Made by a program: the position numbers and the translations under genes. Below the pieces are notes generated by a model, which saw nothing but the letters and a program-made list of their open reading frames with translations, had not been told where the DNA came from and searched no databases. Positions 1 to 8,389 of a DNA stretch of 64,000 bases are shown one piece after another. Numbering within the stretch: the stretch's first letter is position 1; every line of letters starts with the position of its first letter. Origin of the DNA: Myxococcales bacterium (GTDB lineage: Bacteria; Myxococcota_A; Polyangia; Palsa-1104); the NCBI GenBank assembly GCA_003170275.1, contig PNAM01000081.1:1-64000 (forward strand), written 5' to 3'.

Positions 1-408
1 GGCGGCGGCGGCTCGGGCGGCGCGCTGGTGCTCGACGCGATCGGCGTGAGCCTGCTCCCTGGCGCGATCCTGGCGGTGAACGGCGCGGGCGGCGGCGGCG
101 GCGATCAGGGCGACCCCGGCGGCTCGGGGCTCCTGGGGCTGACCGCCGCGATCGGCGGCGCCGGCAACAACGGCGGCAGCAACGGCGGCGCCGGCGGCGT
201 CGGCGGCTCGAGCGTCGGTCAGAACGGCGCCGATACGGGCGGCGGCAGCAAGAACGCCGGCGGCGGCGGCGGCGCGTGTGGTCGCATCGGCTTCCGCACC
301 GCGTCCGGCATGATCGTCAACCAGGCCGCGGTCGTCTCCCCGCTGGTCACCGACCAGAACCTCGCCGGCAAGCCACTCACCACCTTCTCCAAAGCGAGGC
401 TTCAGTAG
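1..408 (+). CDS. Glycine-rich surface or secreted protein, C-terminal part
   Basis: The reading frame is open from the first base, so the gene begins outside the window; 135 residues are visible before a TAG. The sequence is dominated by Gly with Ala, Asn and Ser in GGxGG runs, then a less repetitive end with one Cys. Such glycine-rich tails occur in large cell-surface or secreted proteins of Myxococcota, but composition alone proves little. No enzyme motif is visible. It converges on the sigma factor gene, with five bases between the two stops. Confidence 0.6.
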   Translation, partial: GGGGSGGALVLDAIGVSLLPGAILAVNGAGGGGGDQGDPGGSGLLGLTAAIGGAGNNGGSNGGAGGVGGSSVGQNGADTGGGSKNAGGGGGACGRIGFRTASGMIVNQAAVVSPLVTDQNLAGKPLTTFSKARLQ

Positions 409-413
409 CGAGT

Positions 414-1073
414 CTAGGCGGCGAGCTTGGGGCGGTCGTGCTCGGCGAGCGCGAGCAGCTTCGAGCGCAGCTTGTTCTTCTTCGAGTAGACGGTCTTGAC
501 CGAGATGCCCATCGCCGCGGCGACCTCCTCGGGGAGCAGGCCGTGGCCGTAGTACAGCTCCACGAAGCGGCGGTCCTTCTCGCTGAAGTCGGCGAGCAGC
601 GTATTCAGGTAGCCCCAACGCTCCTTCTCGAGCAGCTTGTCGAGCGCGCTCGGTCCCTCGCCGGCGCGCTCCTGCGCGTGGTCGAGCTTGTCGAGCATCG
701 GTCGGCGCGAGGTTTGGCGCAGAAAATCGTACGCGGTGTTGATCGCGAGCAGGCCCAACCAGGACCCGAGCTTGGCGCCGCGCGCCGGATCGTACGCCCG
801 CAGCTTGTGCATGTTGTCGCGCAGCAGGTTGAAGCACATGTCGCCGAAGATCTCGTTGGCGTCCTCGTTCGACAAGACGGCGTCGTACTTCGCCGCGACC
901 TTGGTGATGCAGCGGAACACCAGCGAGCGATAGCGACGGATCAGCTCATGCCACGCGTCCTGTTGATTGCAACCCACCCGGCCCTTCGGGCAGGGGCCCA
1001 GCCCCAGCACCGCCTCGAGCAGCGGGCCGTCGGCAAGCTCACGATACTCGATCCGATTCGCAAACAGGCTCAT
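414..1073 (-). CDS. ECF-type RNA polymerase sigma factor
   Basis: A 219-residue protein with sigma-70 region 2 at about residues 40-125 and region 4 at about 155-209. Region 4 reads as a helix-turn-helix (LPEEVAAAMGISVKTVYSKK). There is no region 1 or 3, as expected for extracytoplasmic-function sigma factors, which direct RNA polymerase to stress or envelope promoters. A longer frame exists upstream, but the ATG at 1073 is chosen because AAGGAG lies 8 bases before it. No anti-sigma gene is adjacent. A CPKGRVGC pair of cysteines near the N-terminus is unexplained and could be redox or metal sensitive. Confidence 0.85.
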   Translation of the reverse strand: MSLFANRIEYRELADGPLLEAVLGLGPCPKGRVGCNQQDAWHELIRRYRSLVFRCITKVAAKYDAVLSNEDANEIFGDMCFNLLRDNMHKLRAYDPARGAKLGSWLGLLAINTAYDFLRQTSRRPMLDKLDHAQERAGEGPSALDKLLEKERWGYLNTLLADFSEKDRRFVELYYGHGLLPEEVAAAMGISVKTVYSKKNKLRSKLLALAEHDRPKLAA

Positions 1074-1115
1074 CGCTCGTCTCCTTGGGTCACCATCAAC
1101 GGCGTCGCATCTGTT

Positions 1116-1143
1116 CCAACGCAAGCGCGGGGCCGAAAGTTTC
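1116..1143 (-). promoter_or_regulatory. Candidate ECF promoter of the sigma factor gene
   Basis: Reading the minus strand, GAAAC (1143-1139) is followed after exactly 17 bases by CGTTGG (1121-1116). ECF promoters commonly have an AAC-containing -35 and a CGT-containing -10, so autoregulation is plausible. Transcription would start near 1108, about 35 bases before the ATG. This is motif matching only. Confidence 0.35.
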
Positions 1144-1217
1144 AAGAAACGACCGCAATCGAAAAAACGAGGTGTGGGGACGCTTTAAGGGACAACCGGT
1201 CCGACGCATAAGTTCCC

Positions 1218-1242
1218 CGCTGGGGGCTATGTGGCCCCGGCG
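1218..1242 (-). terminator. Possible terminator hairpin after glpK
   Basis: GGGGC (1223-1227), a six-base loop and GCCCC (1234-1238) form a stem that can extend with a bulge to CGC/GCG. It lies 40-60 bases past the glpK stop. No T-run follows, so it would be a weak or Rho-assisted terminator. The rest of the 1074-1281 gap holds only the sigma factor promoter candidate. Confidence 0.3.
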
Positions 1243-1281
1243 ACACGCGATGGCTCAGGTTTTGTGTCACCGCGACGACAG

Positions 1282-2775
1282 CTACGCGCGTTCGACGGCG
1301 GATTTCCAGCGGCGCAGATGTGTGTCTACGTCGGTGCGCGACATTCGGGGGGTGAAACGTTGTGCGGTACCTTGCGAGAACAGCCCTGCGATGTCGGGCT
1401 GCTTCCAAATGCCGGCGCCGATTCCGCACAACATGGCGGCGCCCAGCGCGGTCGCTTCGACCATCGCCGGCCGCACGATCGGCACGCCCAACACGTCTGC
1501 CTGGAACTGCATCAACAGATTGTTCGCCGCCGCGCCGCCGTCGACCTTGAGCTCCTTCAACGAGATGCCCGAGTCGGCCTGCATCGCGCCCAGCAGATCC
1601 GCGATCTGCAGCGCGATCCCTTCGAGCACCGCGCGCGCCAGGTGCGCCTTGGTGGTGCCGCGGGTCAGCCCGGAGATCAGGCCGCGCGCATCCGGGCGCC
1701 AGTGCGGCGCGCCCAGGCCGGCGAGCGCCGGCACCACCGTCACGCCGCCGGAGTCCGGCACCGATGCGGCGAGCGCTTCGATGTCGCGCGCGCTCTCGAT
1801 CACGCCGAGCCCGTCCCGCAGCCACTGCACCATCGCGCCGGCGATGAAGGTCGATCCTTCGAGCGCATAGGTGACCCGCTCGCCGATCTTCCAGCCGACG
1901 GTGGTGAGCAGGCCGTTCTTCGACGGCACCGCCTTTTCGCCGGTGTTCATGAGCATGAACGCGCCGGTGCCGTAGGTGCACTTGGCGTCGCCGCCCGCGA
2001 AGCACATCTGTCCGAACAGCGCGGCCTGCTGATCGCCCGCGATGCCGGCGACCGGCACTCCGTCGGGCAGCCCGGCGACGCCGCGGGTCAGCCCGTAGAT
2101 CTCGGCCGAGCCGCGCACCTCGGGCAGCATCGAGCGCGGCACGCGCAAGAGCTCGAGCAGTCGATCCGACCACGCCAGCTCGTGCACATCGAACAGCAGC
2201 GTGCGTGACGCGTTGGACACGTCGGTCACGTGCACCGCGCCGCCGGTCAGGCGCCACACCAGGTAGCTGTCGACAGTTCCGAAGCACACCTCGCCGCGCT
2301 CCGCGTGTGCGCCCAGCCCGCCCACGTTGTCGAGCAGCCACTTGAGCTTGGTGCCCGAGAAGTAGGGATCGAGCACCAGGCCGGTGCGCGTCTGGAACTC
2401 CTGCTCGAGGCCGGCGGCCTTCAGCTTCGCGCACATCTCGGCGGTGCGCCGGTCCTGCCACACGATCGCGTGGTGCAGCGGCTTGCCGGTCTTGCGATCC
2501 CACACCAGGGTGGTCTCGCGCTGGTTGGTGATCCCGACCGCCGCGATCTGAGCCGCCTCGATGCCGCCGCCGTTACCTGCGCCGTGCACCGCGTCGGCGA
2601 GCGCGCCCGCCACCGACTCCCAGATCTCTTCGGGATCGTGCTCGACCCAACCCGGTTGCGGAAAGTGCTGCTTGAACTCGCGATAGCCGCGCCCGCGCAG
2701 CGCGAGCTTCTCGTCGAAGACCAGCACCGTCGAGCCGGTGGTCCCTTGATCGATCGCGACGATGAACCGTGGCAT
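1282..2775 (-). CDS. glpK: Glycerol kinase
   Basis: A 497-residue FGGY-family kinase that phosphorylates glycerol to sn-glycerol 3-phosphate with ATP in the cytoplasm. Family hallmarks: phosphate-binding DQGTTGS at 9-15, GITNQRET with VWQDRRT about 35 residues further on, GDQQAALFGQ in the middle, and VDGGAAANN in the C-terminal lobe. Length matches the family (about 500). AAGGAG lies 10 bases before the ATG. It is the second gene of a two-gene unit, 13 bases after the stop of an upstream lipase-like hydrolase, which suggests use of glycerol released from acylglycerols. Confidence 0.96.
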   Translation of the reverse strand: MPRFIVAIDQGTTGSTVLVFDEKLALRGRGYREFKQHFPQPGWVEHDPEEIWESVAGALADAVHGAGNGGGIEAAQIAAVGITNQRETTLVWDRKTGKPLHHAIVWQDRRTAEMCAKLKAAGLEQEFQTRTGLVLDPYFSGTKLKWLLDNVGGLGAHAERGEVCFGTVDSYLVWRLTGGAVHVTDVSNASRTLLFDVHELAWSDRLLELLRVPRSMLPEVRGSAEIYGLTRGVAGLPDGVPVAGIAGDQQAALFGQMCFAGGDAKCTYGTGAFMLMNTGEKAVPSKNGLLTTVGWKIGERVTYALEGSTFIAGAMVQWLRDGLGVIESARDIEALAASVPDSGGVTVVPALAGLGAPHWRPDARGLISGLTRGTTKAHLARAVLEGIALQIADLLGAMQADSGISLKELKVDGGAAANNLLMQFQADVLGVPIVRPAMVEATALGAAMLCGIGAGIWKQPDIAGLFSQGTAQRFTPRMSRTDVDTHLRRWKSAVERA

Positions 2776-2788
2776 GTGGGGGCGCTCC

Positions 2789-3607
2789 TTATAGATATTT
2801 GAGGACGTGGTCGGCGACCGCGCGAAACACCTGCTCGCGCTCGAGGTCCAGCGTCACGACGTGGAACGATCGCTCGAGGACCAGCTGGGTCACCTCGCGC
2901 GAGCCGAGCGATCGCACGATATGATCCATGCACGAGAACGGAATGGTGTGGTCGTGGCGCGCGTGGCCGACCAGCGCCGGCGCTTTGACCTCGCCGAGGC
3001 GCGTCTTCAGGTAATCGCCGAATTCGACCAGGCTGTGCAGCGCCGGCAGCGGCATGCCGGCCTTGCCCTGCGCCAGGCCGTTTCGCCGGCGCATCTCCGG
3101 GTCGGCGATGTCCGAGCCGGCGAGCTTGGGCAGCGCGAGCTCGCGGACGCGCGGCAGCCGCTGGACCAGGCGCTCGAACCGGACCGCCCTCGGCGGCAGC
3201 CACAACGCGGTCGCCAGCACCGCGATGGCGCTCACCTGATCCGGCCGGCGGCGCGCCAGCTCGAGCGTCAACAGGCCGCCCAGCGACAGCCCGCACACCG
3301 CGACCTTTTCGCAGCGCCGGCGCAGAGAATCGAGAGATCGCTCGACGGTGCCCATCCAGTCGGGCCAGCGGGTGGCGGCCAACTCGGCGGTGGTGCCGTT
3401 GTGCCCGGCGAGGGCGGGCCCGAGCACGACCAGCCCCCTGGCGGCCAGGGACTCTCCCAACAGGCGCATCTCGAACGGCGAGCCGGTGAACCCATGGACC
3501 AAAAGCACGCCGCCCCTGGCCCGCTCGGGGCCCAACCAGAAGGGCGTAGCGTCGGCCGTAACCGCTTGCACTGCGCACAAAGTACCCGGTTTCCCGACGT
3601 TACGCAC
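2789..3607 (-). CDS. Alpha/beta hydrolase, Est30/monoacylglycerol lipase type
   Basis: A 272-residue serine hydrolase. The fold shows the oxyanion HGFTG at 38-42, the nucleophile elbow GLSLGG (Ser108), the acid in GHARHDH (Asp219) and the catalytic His in SFHVVTLD (His249), the spacing of Est30-type carboxylesterases. Such enzymes cleave short or medium acyl esters, including monoacylglycerols. No signal peptide, so cytoplasmic. Its stop is 13 bases before glpK, suggesting one transcript in which ester cleavage feeds glycerol to GlpK; that link is inferred. The exact start is uncertain, since the first 25-30 residues precede the fold. Confidence 0.85.
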   Translation of the reverse strand: MRNVGKPGTLCAVQAVTADATPFWLGPERARGGVLLVHGFTGSPFEMRLLGESLAARGLVVLGPALAGHNGTTAELAATRWPDWMGTVERSLDSLRRRCEKVAVCGLSLGGLLTLELARRRPDQVSAIAVLATALWLPPRAVRFERLVQRLPRVRELALPKLAGSDIADPEMRRRNGLAQGKAGMPLPALHSLVEFGDYLKTRLGEVKAPALVGHARHDHTIPFSCMDHIVRSLGSREVTQLVLERSFHVVTLDLEREQVFRAVADHVLKYL

Positions 3608-3608
3608 G

Positions 3609-3638
3609 TTGACAGCCTCGTCGCGATCGCGATAAAAA
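3609..3638 (+). promoter_or_regulatory. Sigma-70 promoter of the FHA-GGDEF gene with palindromic spacer
   Basis: A perfect TTGACA (3609-3614) is followed 18 bases later by TAAAAA (3633-3638). The spacer contains the 12-base palindrome TCGCGATCGCGA (3621-3632), placed where a repressor could block polymerase. Transcription would start near 3645, which rules out the in-frame GTG at 3643 as start of the downstream gene. Confidence 0.55.
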
Positions 3639-3684
3639 AACAGTGGGGCTCCACCGCTTCGGGCGGAGTTCCCACATCCAAGCC

Positions 3685-4572
3685 ATGACAGACGACTGGA
3701 AGACTCGCGTTACGCAGATCCGCCCAGTCGAAAAGGCTGCGTCGAATCCGGAACAGGCGTGCCTGGTGCTCATCTATCCGCCTGGCTCGGAGCTCGGCAA
3801 GCGCTATGAGCTACGTGGCGCCGACGAGGTGGTGATCGGCCGCGGCGCCGACTGCGGCATCCAGGTCGACCGCGACTCGGTGTCGCGCAAGCACGCCAAG
3901 GTCACGCGCGCCGGCGACACCTGGCAGGTGGTGGATCTCGGCTCGACCAACGGCAGCTACGTGAACGACGCGCAGGTCACCCAGTGCGGGCTGCGCGACG
4001 GCGATCTCCTCAAGATCGGCAACGCGATCTTCAAGTTTCTCGTGGGCGGCAACATCGAGAGCTCGTACCACGAGGAAATCTACCGCATGACCATCATCGA
4101 TGGCCTCACCCAGGCGTTCAACAAGCGCTACTTCATCGAGAACCTCGAGAAGGAGATCCCGCGCTGCACGCGCCACCAGCGGCCGCTGTCGCTGCTCATG
4201 TTCGATCTCGATCACTTCAAGAAGATCAACGACGAGCACGGTCACTTGACCGGCGACTTCGTGCTGCGCGAGATGTCGCGCCGCATCCGCACGCGGGTGC
4301 GCAAGGAAGAGGTGTTCGCGCGCTACGGCGGCGAGGAGTTCTCGCTCACGCTGCCCGAGACCGGCAAGGAAGGCGCGATGAAGGTGGCCGAGGACATCCG
4401 CGGCCTGGTCGACAACTCGACGTTCGATTTCGAGGGCGACAAGATCCCGGTCACCGTCTCGGTCGGCGTAGCGACCACCGTCAACGAGATCGCGCCCGAG
4501 CCGTTCATCAAGACCGCCGACGACAACTTGTACAAGGCGAAGAAGAGCGGCCGTAACAAGGTCGTCGGCTAG
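3685..4572 (+). CDS. FHA-domain diguanylate cyclase
   Basis: A 295-residue cytoplasmic signalling protein. The N-terminal FHA domain (about 45-110) has the phosphothreonine-binding hallmarks GRGADC, SRKHA and GSTNGSYVN. A GGDEF domain follows with FDLDHFKKIND and active-site GGEEF at 215-219, so it should make cyclic di-GMP from two GTP. The inhibitory site is RKEE (206-209) rather than RxxD, so product feedback may be weak. The FHA domain suggests recruitment to a protein phosphorylated by a Ser/Thr kinase. The ATG at 3685 is preferred because the promoter start site falls after the upstream GTG. Confidence 0.93.
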   Translation: MTDDWKTRVTQIRPVEKAASNPEQACLVLIYPPGSELGKRYELRGADEVVIGRGADCGIQVDRDSVSRKHAKVTRAGDTWQVVDLGSTNGSYVNDAQVTQCGLRDGDLLKIGNAIFKFLVGGNIESSYHEEIYRMTIIDGLTQAFNKRYFIENLEKEIPRCTRHQRPLSLLMFDLDHFKKINDEHGHLTGDFVLREMSRRIRTRVRKEEVFARYGGEEFSLTLPETGKEGAMKVAEDIRGLVDNSTFDFEGDKIPVTVSVGVATTVNEIAPEPFIKTADDNLYKAKKSGRNKVVG

Positions 4573-4574
4573 GC

Positions 4575-4605
4575 AAAAAAAGGGCGGCTCCGAAGAGCCG
4601 CCCTT
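4575..4605 (-). terminator. Intrinsic terminator between convergent genes
   Basis: An 11-base perfect stem, AAGGGCGGCTC (4580-4590) with GAGCCGCCCTT (4595-4605), closes a CGAA loop. On the minus strand the stem runs into seven or more T, a classic terminator for the von Willebrand lipoprotein gene. The same hairpin could help stop the GGDEF transcript from the other side. Confidence 0.85.
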
Positions 4606-4622
4606 GGTGGATCCGTGAAGGA

Positions 4623-6227
4623 CTACAGCGGAGCGCCGCACATCGGCAGGGACGGCGGGGTGGTCAGGAAGTTCGTCGGCACGGCGATCGTCGAGCAGGC
4701 GACGCGCGCCGAAGTGTTGGCGGGAACCATTCCGCCGCCGTCGCAGGCTGAGTCGCGGCAGATGGTGATGCCGAAGTGCTGGCCCGGATCGCCGTCCTTG
4801 GCGCACACCACCGGGCACTTCATGATGTCCTTCTGATCGAGCTTCCAGCACGGTGCGGCGGCGCCGTTCTTGGCGCAGTCCGGCAGCTCCGCGACGGTGG
4901 TGGTGCCGTCCTGGTTCTGCGTGACGTCTTCGACGATGCAGTCCGGGTTGGCCGGATCGGTGAACGGCGAGGTGATGCAGCCCGCGCCGATGCTTGAGAT
5001 GATCTTCTGGCCGAGGCTCTCGAGCGCCGCCTGGTAGCTGGTGTCGCAGATCGAGGTGAGCTGCTGGTTGGCCGGCAGCTCGGCGCCGATCACCTGATTC
5101 AGGCGCACGGCGGGATCGCCGAAGAATTGCGTGTTCTGCGGCGCGATGCACGAGTGCTGGAGCACGACCGCGCACTTCGTACCGTCGACCGGGCCCGGGC
5201 AGGTGGTGTACGGGCCGGGCGGAATCGGGTTCGGGTTGGCGAGGATGCTGGCGGCGCCCCCGCTCGACGGCGCGGTGATGCCGACCAGGATCACGTCCTG
5301 CGGGTCGACCTTGACGCCGCCCTGTCCGGCCGGCGACTTGAAGAAGTTGATGTACTTGTTGACGTCGGTGAGTTTACCGCCGGCTGACGCCGGCAGCGAT
5401 GTGCACGGTGCCTGGATGCCCATCGAGTCGCCGTAGGGAAGCGACATCGGCGGACTACCGCACTGGATGCCGTACTGGGTGCAGCGGTAGGACAGGAGCG
5501 CGCCGTACTGCGCGGTCTTGGACGGGTCGAAGAGATCGCTGGTCGGATCGGCCGAGCAGTCGTCCTCGTCGGTGACCCACACCACGACGAGCAACGCATC
5601 GTCGCGGAGGAAGTCATGGTTCTCGGCCGGCTTGTCATGCAGCGCGCGGTACACCGACTCGAGCTGGTGCTCGAAGCCGCACCCCATCTGACCGACCGAC
5701 GCCATGCAGCCGAAGGTGGTCTCGAGGGTCTGCCCGGCGGGCAGGTTCGAGTCGGCAACGCCGGTGGCGTCCGGCATGAGCTGGTTGTAGTCGATGAAGT
5801 TCAAACCGCGGGTCGGCGCCGCACAGGTGGTGTCGGCGCCCATGCCGAGCGCTTGCAGCTTGCCGCCCTTGCCGCCCGGGTGGCACTGCCCGCTGCCGAG
5901 CGTGAAGCTGGCTGCGCCGAGGTCGGAGGTGACCACGCCGATGTGATACCAGGCGGGGGTCGTCGCGCCGAAGTCGTTGAGGATCTTGATCAGCTGGGGG
6001 AACCTGGCCTTCAGCTCGGTCTGCTTGGGCGCCATCGACGGCGAGTCGTCGATCATGAACAAGATGTCGACCTTGTTCTTGACGTTCTGCTCGACGCGAA
6101 CGTCGGTCTCCTGCGTGACCTTCGGAGCCGGCGTTTCGACCGGCGCGTTGAAGCAGGCGAACAGTCCGATGAGCGACACCGGTGCCGCCATCATCAGGTT
6201 GCGTTTGAGCCTCGTGCTACGGGACAT
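4623..6227 (-). CDS. Secreted lipoprotein with von Willebrand factor A domain
   Basis: A 534-residue predicted lipoprotein: basic N-terminus, hydrophobic core and lipobox LFAC with Cys25. A von Willebrand A domain starts near residue 52 with the metal-binding DxSxS motif as DDSPS (60-64) and continues with a DEDD-containing strand. The rest is rich in Cys and Pro, typical of large envelope proteins of Myxococcota. vWA domains bind protein partners through Mg2+; the partner here is unknown. The ATG at 6227 is chosen over one four codons upstream because GGAGG lies 7 bases before it. The T-run terminator sits just past its stop. Confidence 0.82.
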   Translation of the reverse strand: MSRSTRLKRNLMMAAPVSLIGLFACFNAPVETPAPKVTQETDVRVEQNVKNKVDILFMIDDSPSMAPKQTELKARFPQLIKILNDFGATTPAWYHIGVVTSDLGAASFTLGSGQCHPGGKGGKLQALGMGADTTCAAPTRGLNFIDYNQLMPDATGVADSNLPAGQTLETTFGCMASVGQMGCGFEHQLESVYRALHDKPAENHDFLRDDALLVVVWVTDEDDCSADPTSDLFDPSKTAQYGALLSYRCTQYGIQCGSPPMSLPYGDSMGIQAPCTSLPASAGGKLTDVNKYINFFKSPAGQGGVKVDPQDVILVGITAPSSGGAASILANPNPIPPGPYTTCPGPVDGTKCAVVLQHSCIAPQNTQFFGDPAVRLNQVIGAELPANQQLTSICDTSYQAALESLGQKIISSIGAGCITSPFTDPANPDCIVEDVTQNQDGTTTVAELPDCAKNGAAAPCWKLDQKDIMKCPVVCAKDGDPGQHFGITICRDSACDGGGMVPANTSARVACSTIAVPTNFLTTPPSLPMCGAPL

Positions 6228-6350
6228 GACGACCTCCATAAAGAGTGCGCGAGGAAGGCCGCATCATAGCCTCAGCCCACGCAGCCCTGCAACACAGCAA
6301 TCCCCAGACCATATAAATACCTCGAAACCACACACGAAAGTCCGCATAGA

Positions 6351-6367
6351 TGCCAACCAGGTTGGCA
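6351..6367. promoter_or_regulatory. 17-base perfect palindrome, candidate operator
   Basis: TGCCAACCAGGTTGGCA is an 8-base inverted repeat around a single central A, in the AT-richer divergent gap between the vWA lipoprotein and the PilR-like regulator. This is the size and symmetry of a dimeric repressor or activator site. The binding protein is unknown. Confidence 0.5.
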
Positions 6368-6372
6368 AAGCG

Positions 6373-6388
6373 TGGCAATTCAGTTGAC
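6373..6388 (+). promoter_or_regulatory. Weak sigma-54-like promoter before the PilR-like gene
   Basis: TGGCAATTCAGTTGAC resembles the sigma-54 consensus TGGCAC-N5-TTGCA, but the invariant -12 GC is GA here. It lies just after the 17-base palindrome and about 110 bases before the regulator gene. It is noted because the product is itself a sigma-54 activator and could be autoregulated. The missing C makes this a low-confidence call. Confidence 0.2.
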
Positions 6389-6426
6389 GGCTCTCCGATG
6401 GAGGATGGCCTGGTTGCGTTGGGGCT

Positions 6427-6493
6427 CACCGACAGGGCGAAAGTTTGCGGGTATGCTGAAAGGGTGCTACCCAACTAAGCTGGGAAAACGGTG
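6427..6493 (+). promoter_or_regulatory. Possible structured RNA leader of the PilR-like gene
   Basis: CACCG (6427-6431) and CGGTG (6489-6493) are complementary and enclose GACAGGGCGAAAG and a CCCA/TGGG hairpin (6470-6484), ending three bases before the TTG start. The 5' part is reminiscent of class I cyclic di-GMP aptamers (CACGCACAGGGCAAA), but the second conserved block (CGCAAAGC) is absent. Treat it as an unclassified folded leader. Confidence 0.2.
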
Positions 6494-6495
6494 AC

Positions 6496-7932
<1,437 letters not shown>

Positions 7933-7990
7933 GAAAATTTGACCAAGTCGTGCAAGGTGGTACGATGTAGGTAGGAGTAGGAGAAGTGAC

Positions 7991-8004
7991 TACTTAATTA
8001 AGTA
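7991..8004. promoter_or_regulatory. 14-base AT-rich palindrome upstream of the HTH-pil operon
   Basis: TACTTAATTAAGTA is perfectly self-complementary and almost free of GC in a very GC-rich region. It sits 55 bases before the ATG of the small HTH protein and about 385 before pilM, downstream of a TAGGTAGGAGTAGGAG tract. It is a good candidate operator, perhaps for the HTH protein itself. Confidence 0.5.
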
Positions 8005-8058
8005 TCTTTGTAGATTCTCTTGACGCACAAGAGGGGGCGATCCCATCATCTAACCGTG

Positions 8059-8346
8059 ATGGACGCCGACGAGAAAAAGCAGGAGGGACTGAACCCGAAG
8101 GCCGGCGCCCAGAAGGTCGACAAGTCGTCCGCGAAGAAGGTGAAGAACAACGTCCGGAAATTGCGGATGGAGCGGATGGTGAGCAAGGCCGAGCTCGCGC
8201 GGCGCGCGGGTTTGTCCACGCTCACGCTGGATCGAGTCGAGCGTGGGATGCCGTGCCGGATGGATACCAAGCGCAAGATCCTGGAGGCGCTGGGGTTGGG
8301 GCCGCAGGATCGGGTGAAGGTCTTCGGAGATTCGGAAGAGGACTAG
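8059..8346 (+). CDS. Small Cro/CI-type HTH DNA-binding protein
   Basis: A 95-residue protein with a Lys-rich N-terminus (1-30) and an XRE-type helix-turn-helix at about 30-78, with SKAELARRAGLSTLTLDRVE as the two-helix core. There is no effector domain, so it is probably a simple DNA-binding regulator. It lies directly upstream of pilM in the same orientation, with a hairpin between them, and next to an AT-rich palindrome it may bind. An upstream in-frame TTG at 8020 is a possible but less likely start. The target genes are unknown. Confidence 0.8.
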   Translation: MDADEKKQEGLNPKAGAQKVDKSSAKKVKNNVRKLRMERMVSKAELARRAGLSTLTLDRVERGMPCRMDTKRKILEALGLGPQDRVKVFGDSEED

Positions 8347-8370
8347 GGCGCGGTGCAGCTAGCCGCGCCC
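8346..8370 (+). other. GC-rich hairpin between the HTH gene and pilM
   Basis: GGGCGCGG (8346-8353) pairs perfectly with CCGCGCCC (8363-8370) around a nine-base loop. No T-run follows; the pilM ribosome site AAAGGTGAG comes immediately after. It may slow transcription, act as a partial attenuator, or protect the downstream pil message. Confidence 0.5.
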
Positions 8371-8389
8371 CGAAAGGTGAGCGCGGCAC

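Noticed and set aside
1..408. A mycobacterial PE_PGRS protein, from the glycine-rich repeats.
   Set aside because: There is no PE domain in view and the neighbouring genes are proteobacterial in character. The likeness is compositional.
3643..3684. GTG at 3643 as start of the FHA-GGDEF gene.
   Set aside because: The predicted promoter start is near 3645, so this codon would not be in the transcript. ATG 3685 is used.
6427..6493. A class I cyclic di-GMP riboswitch before the PilR-like gene.
   Set aside because: The first block is similar (CACCGACAGGGCGAAAG), but the second conserved block and the P1b hairpin are missing. It is kept only as an unclassified leader.
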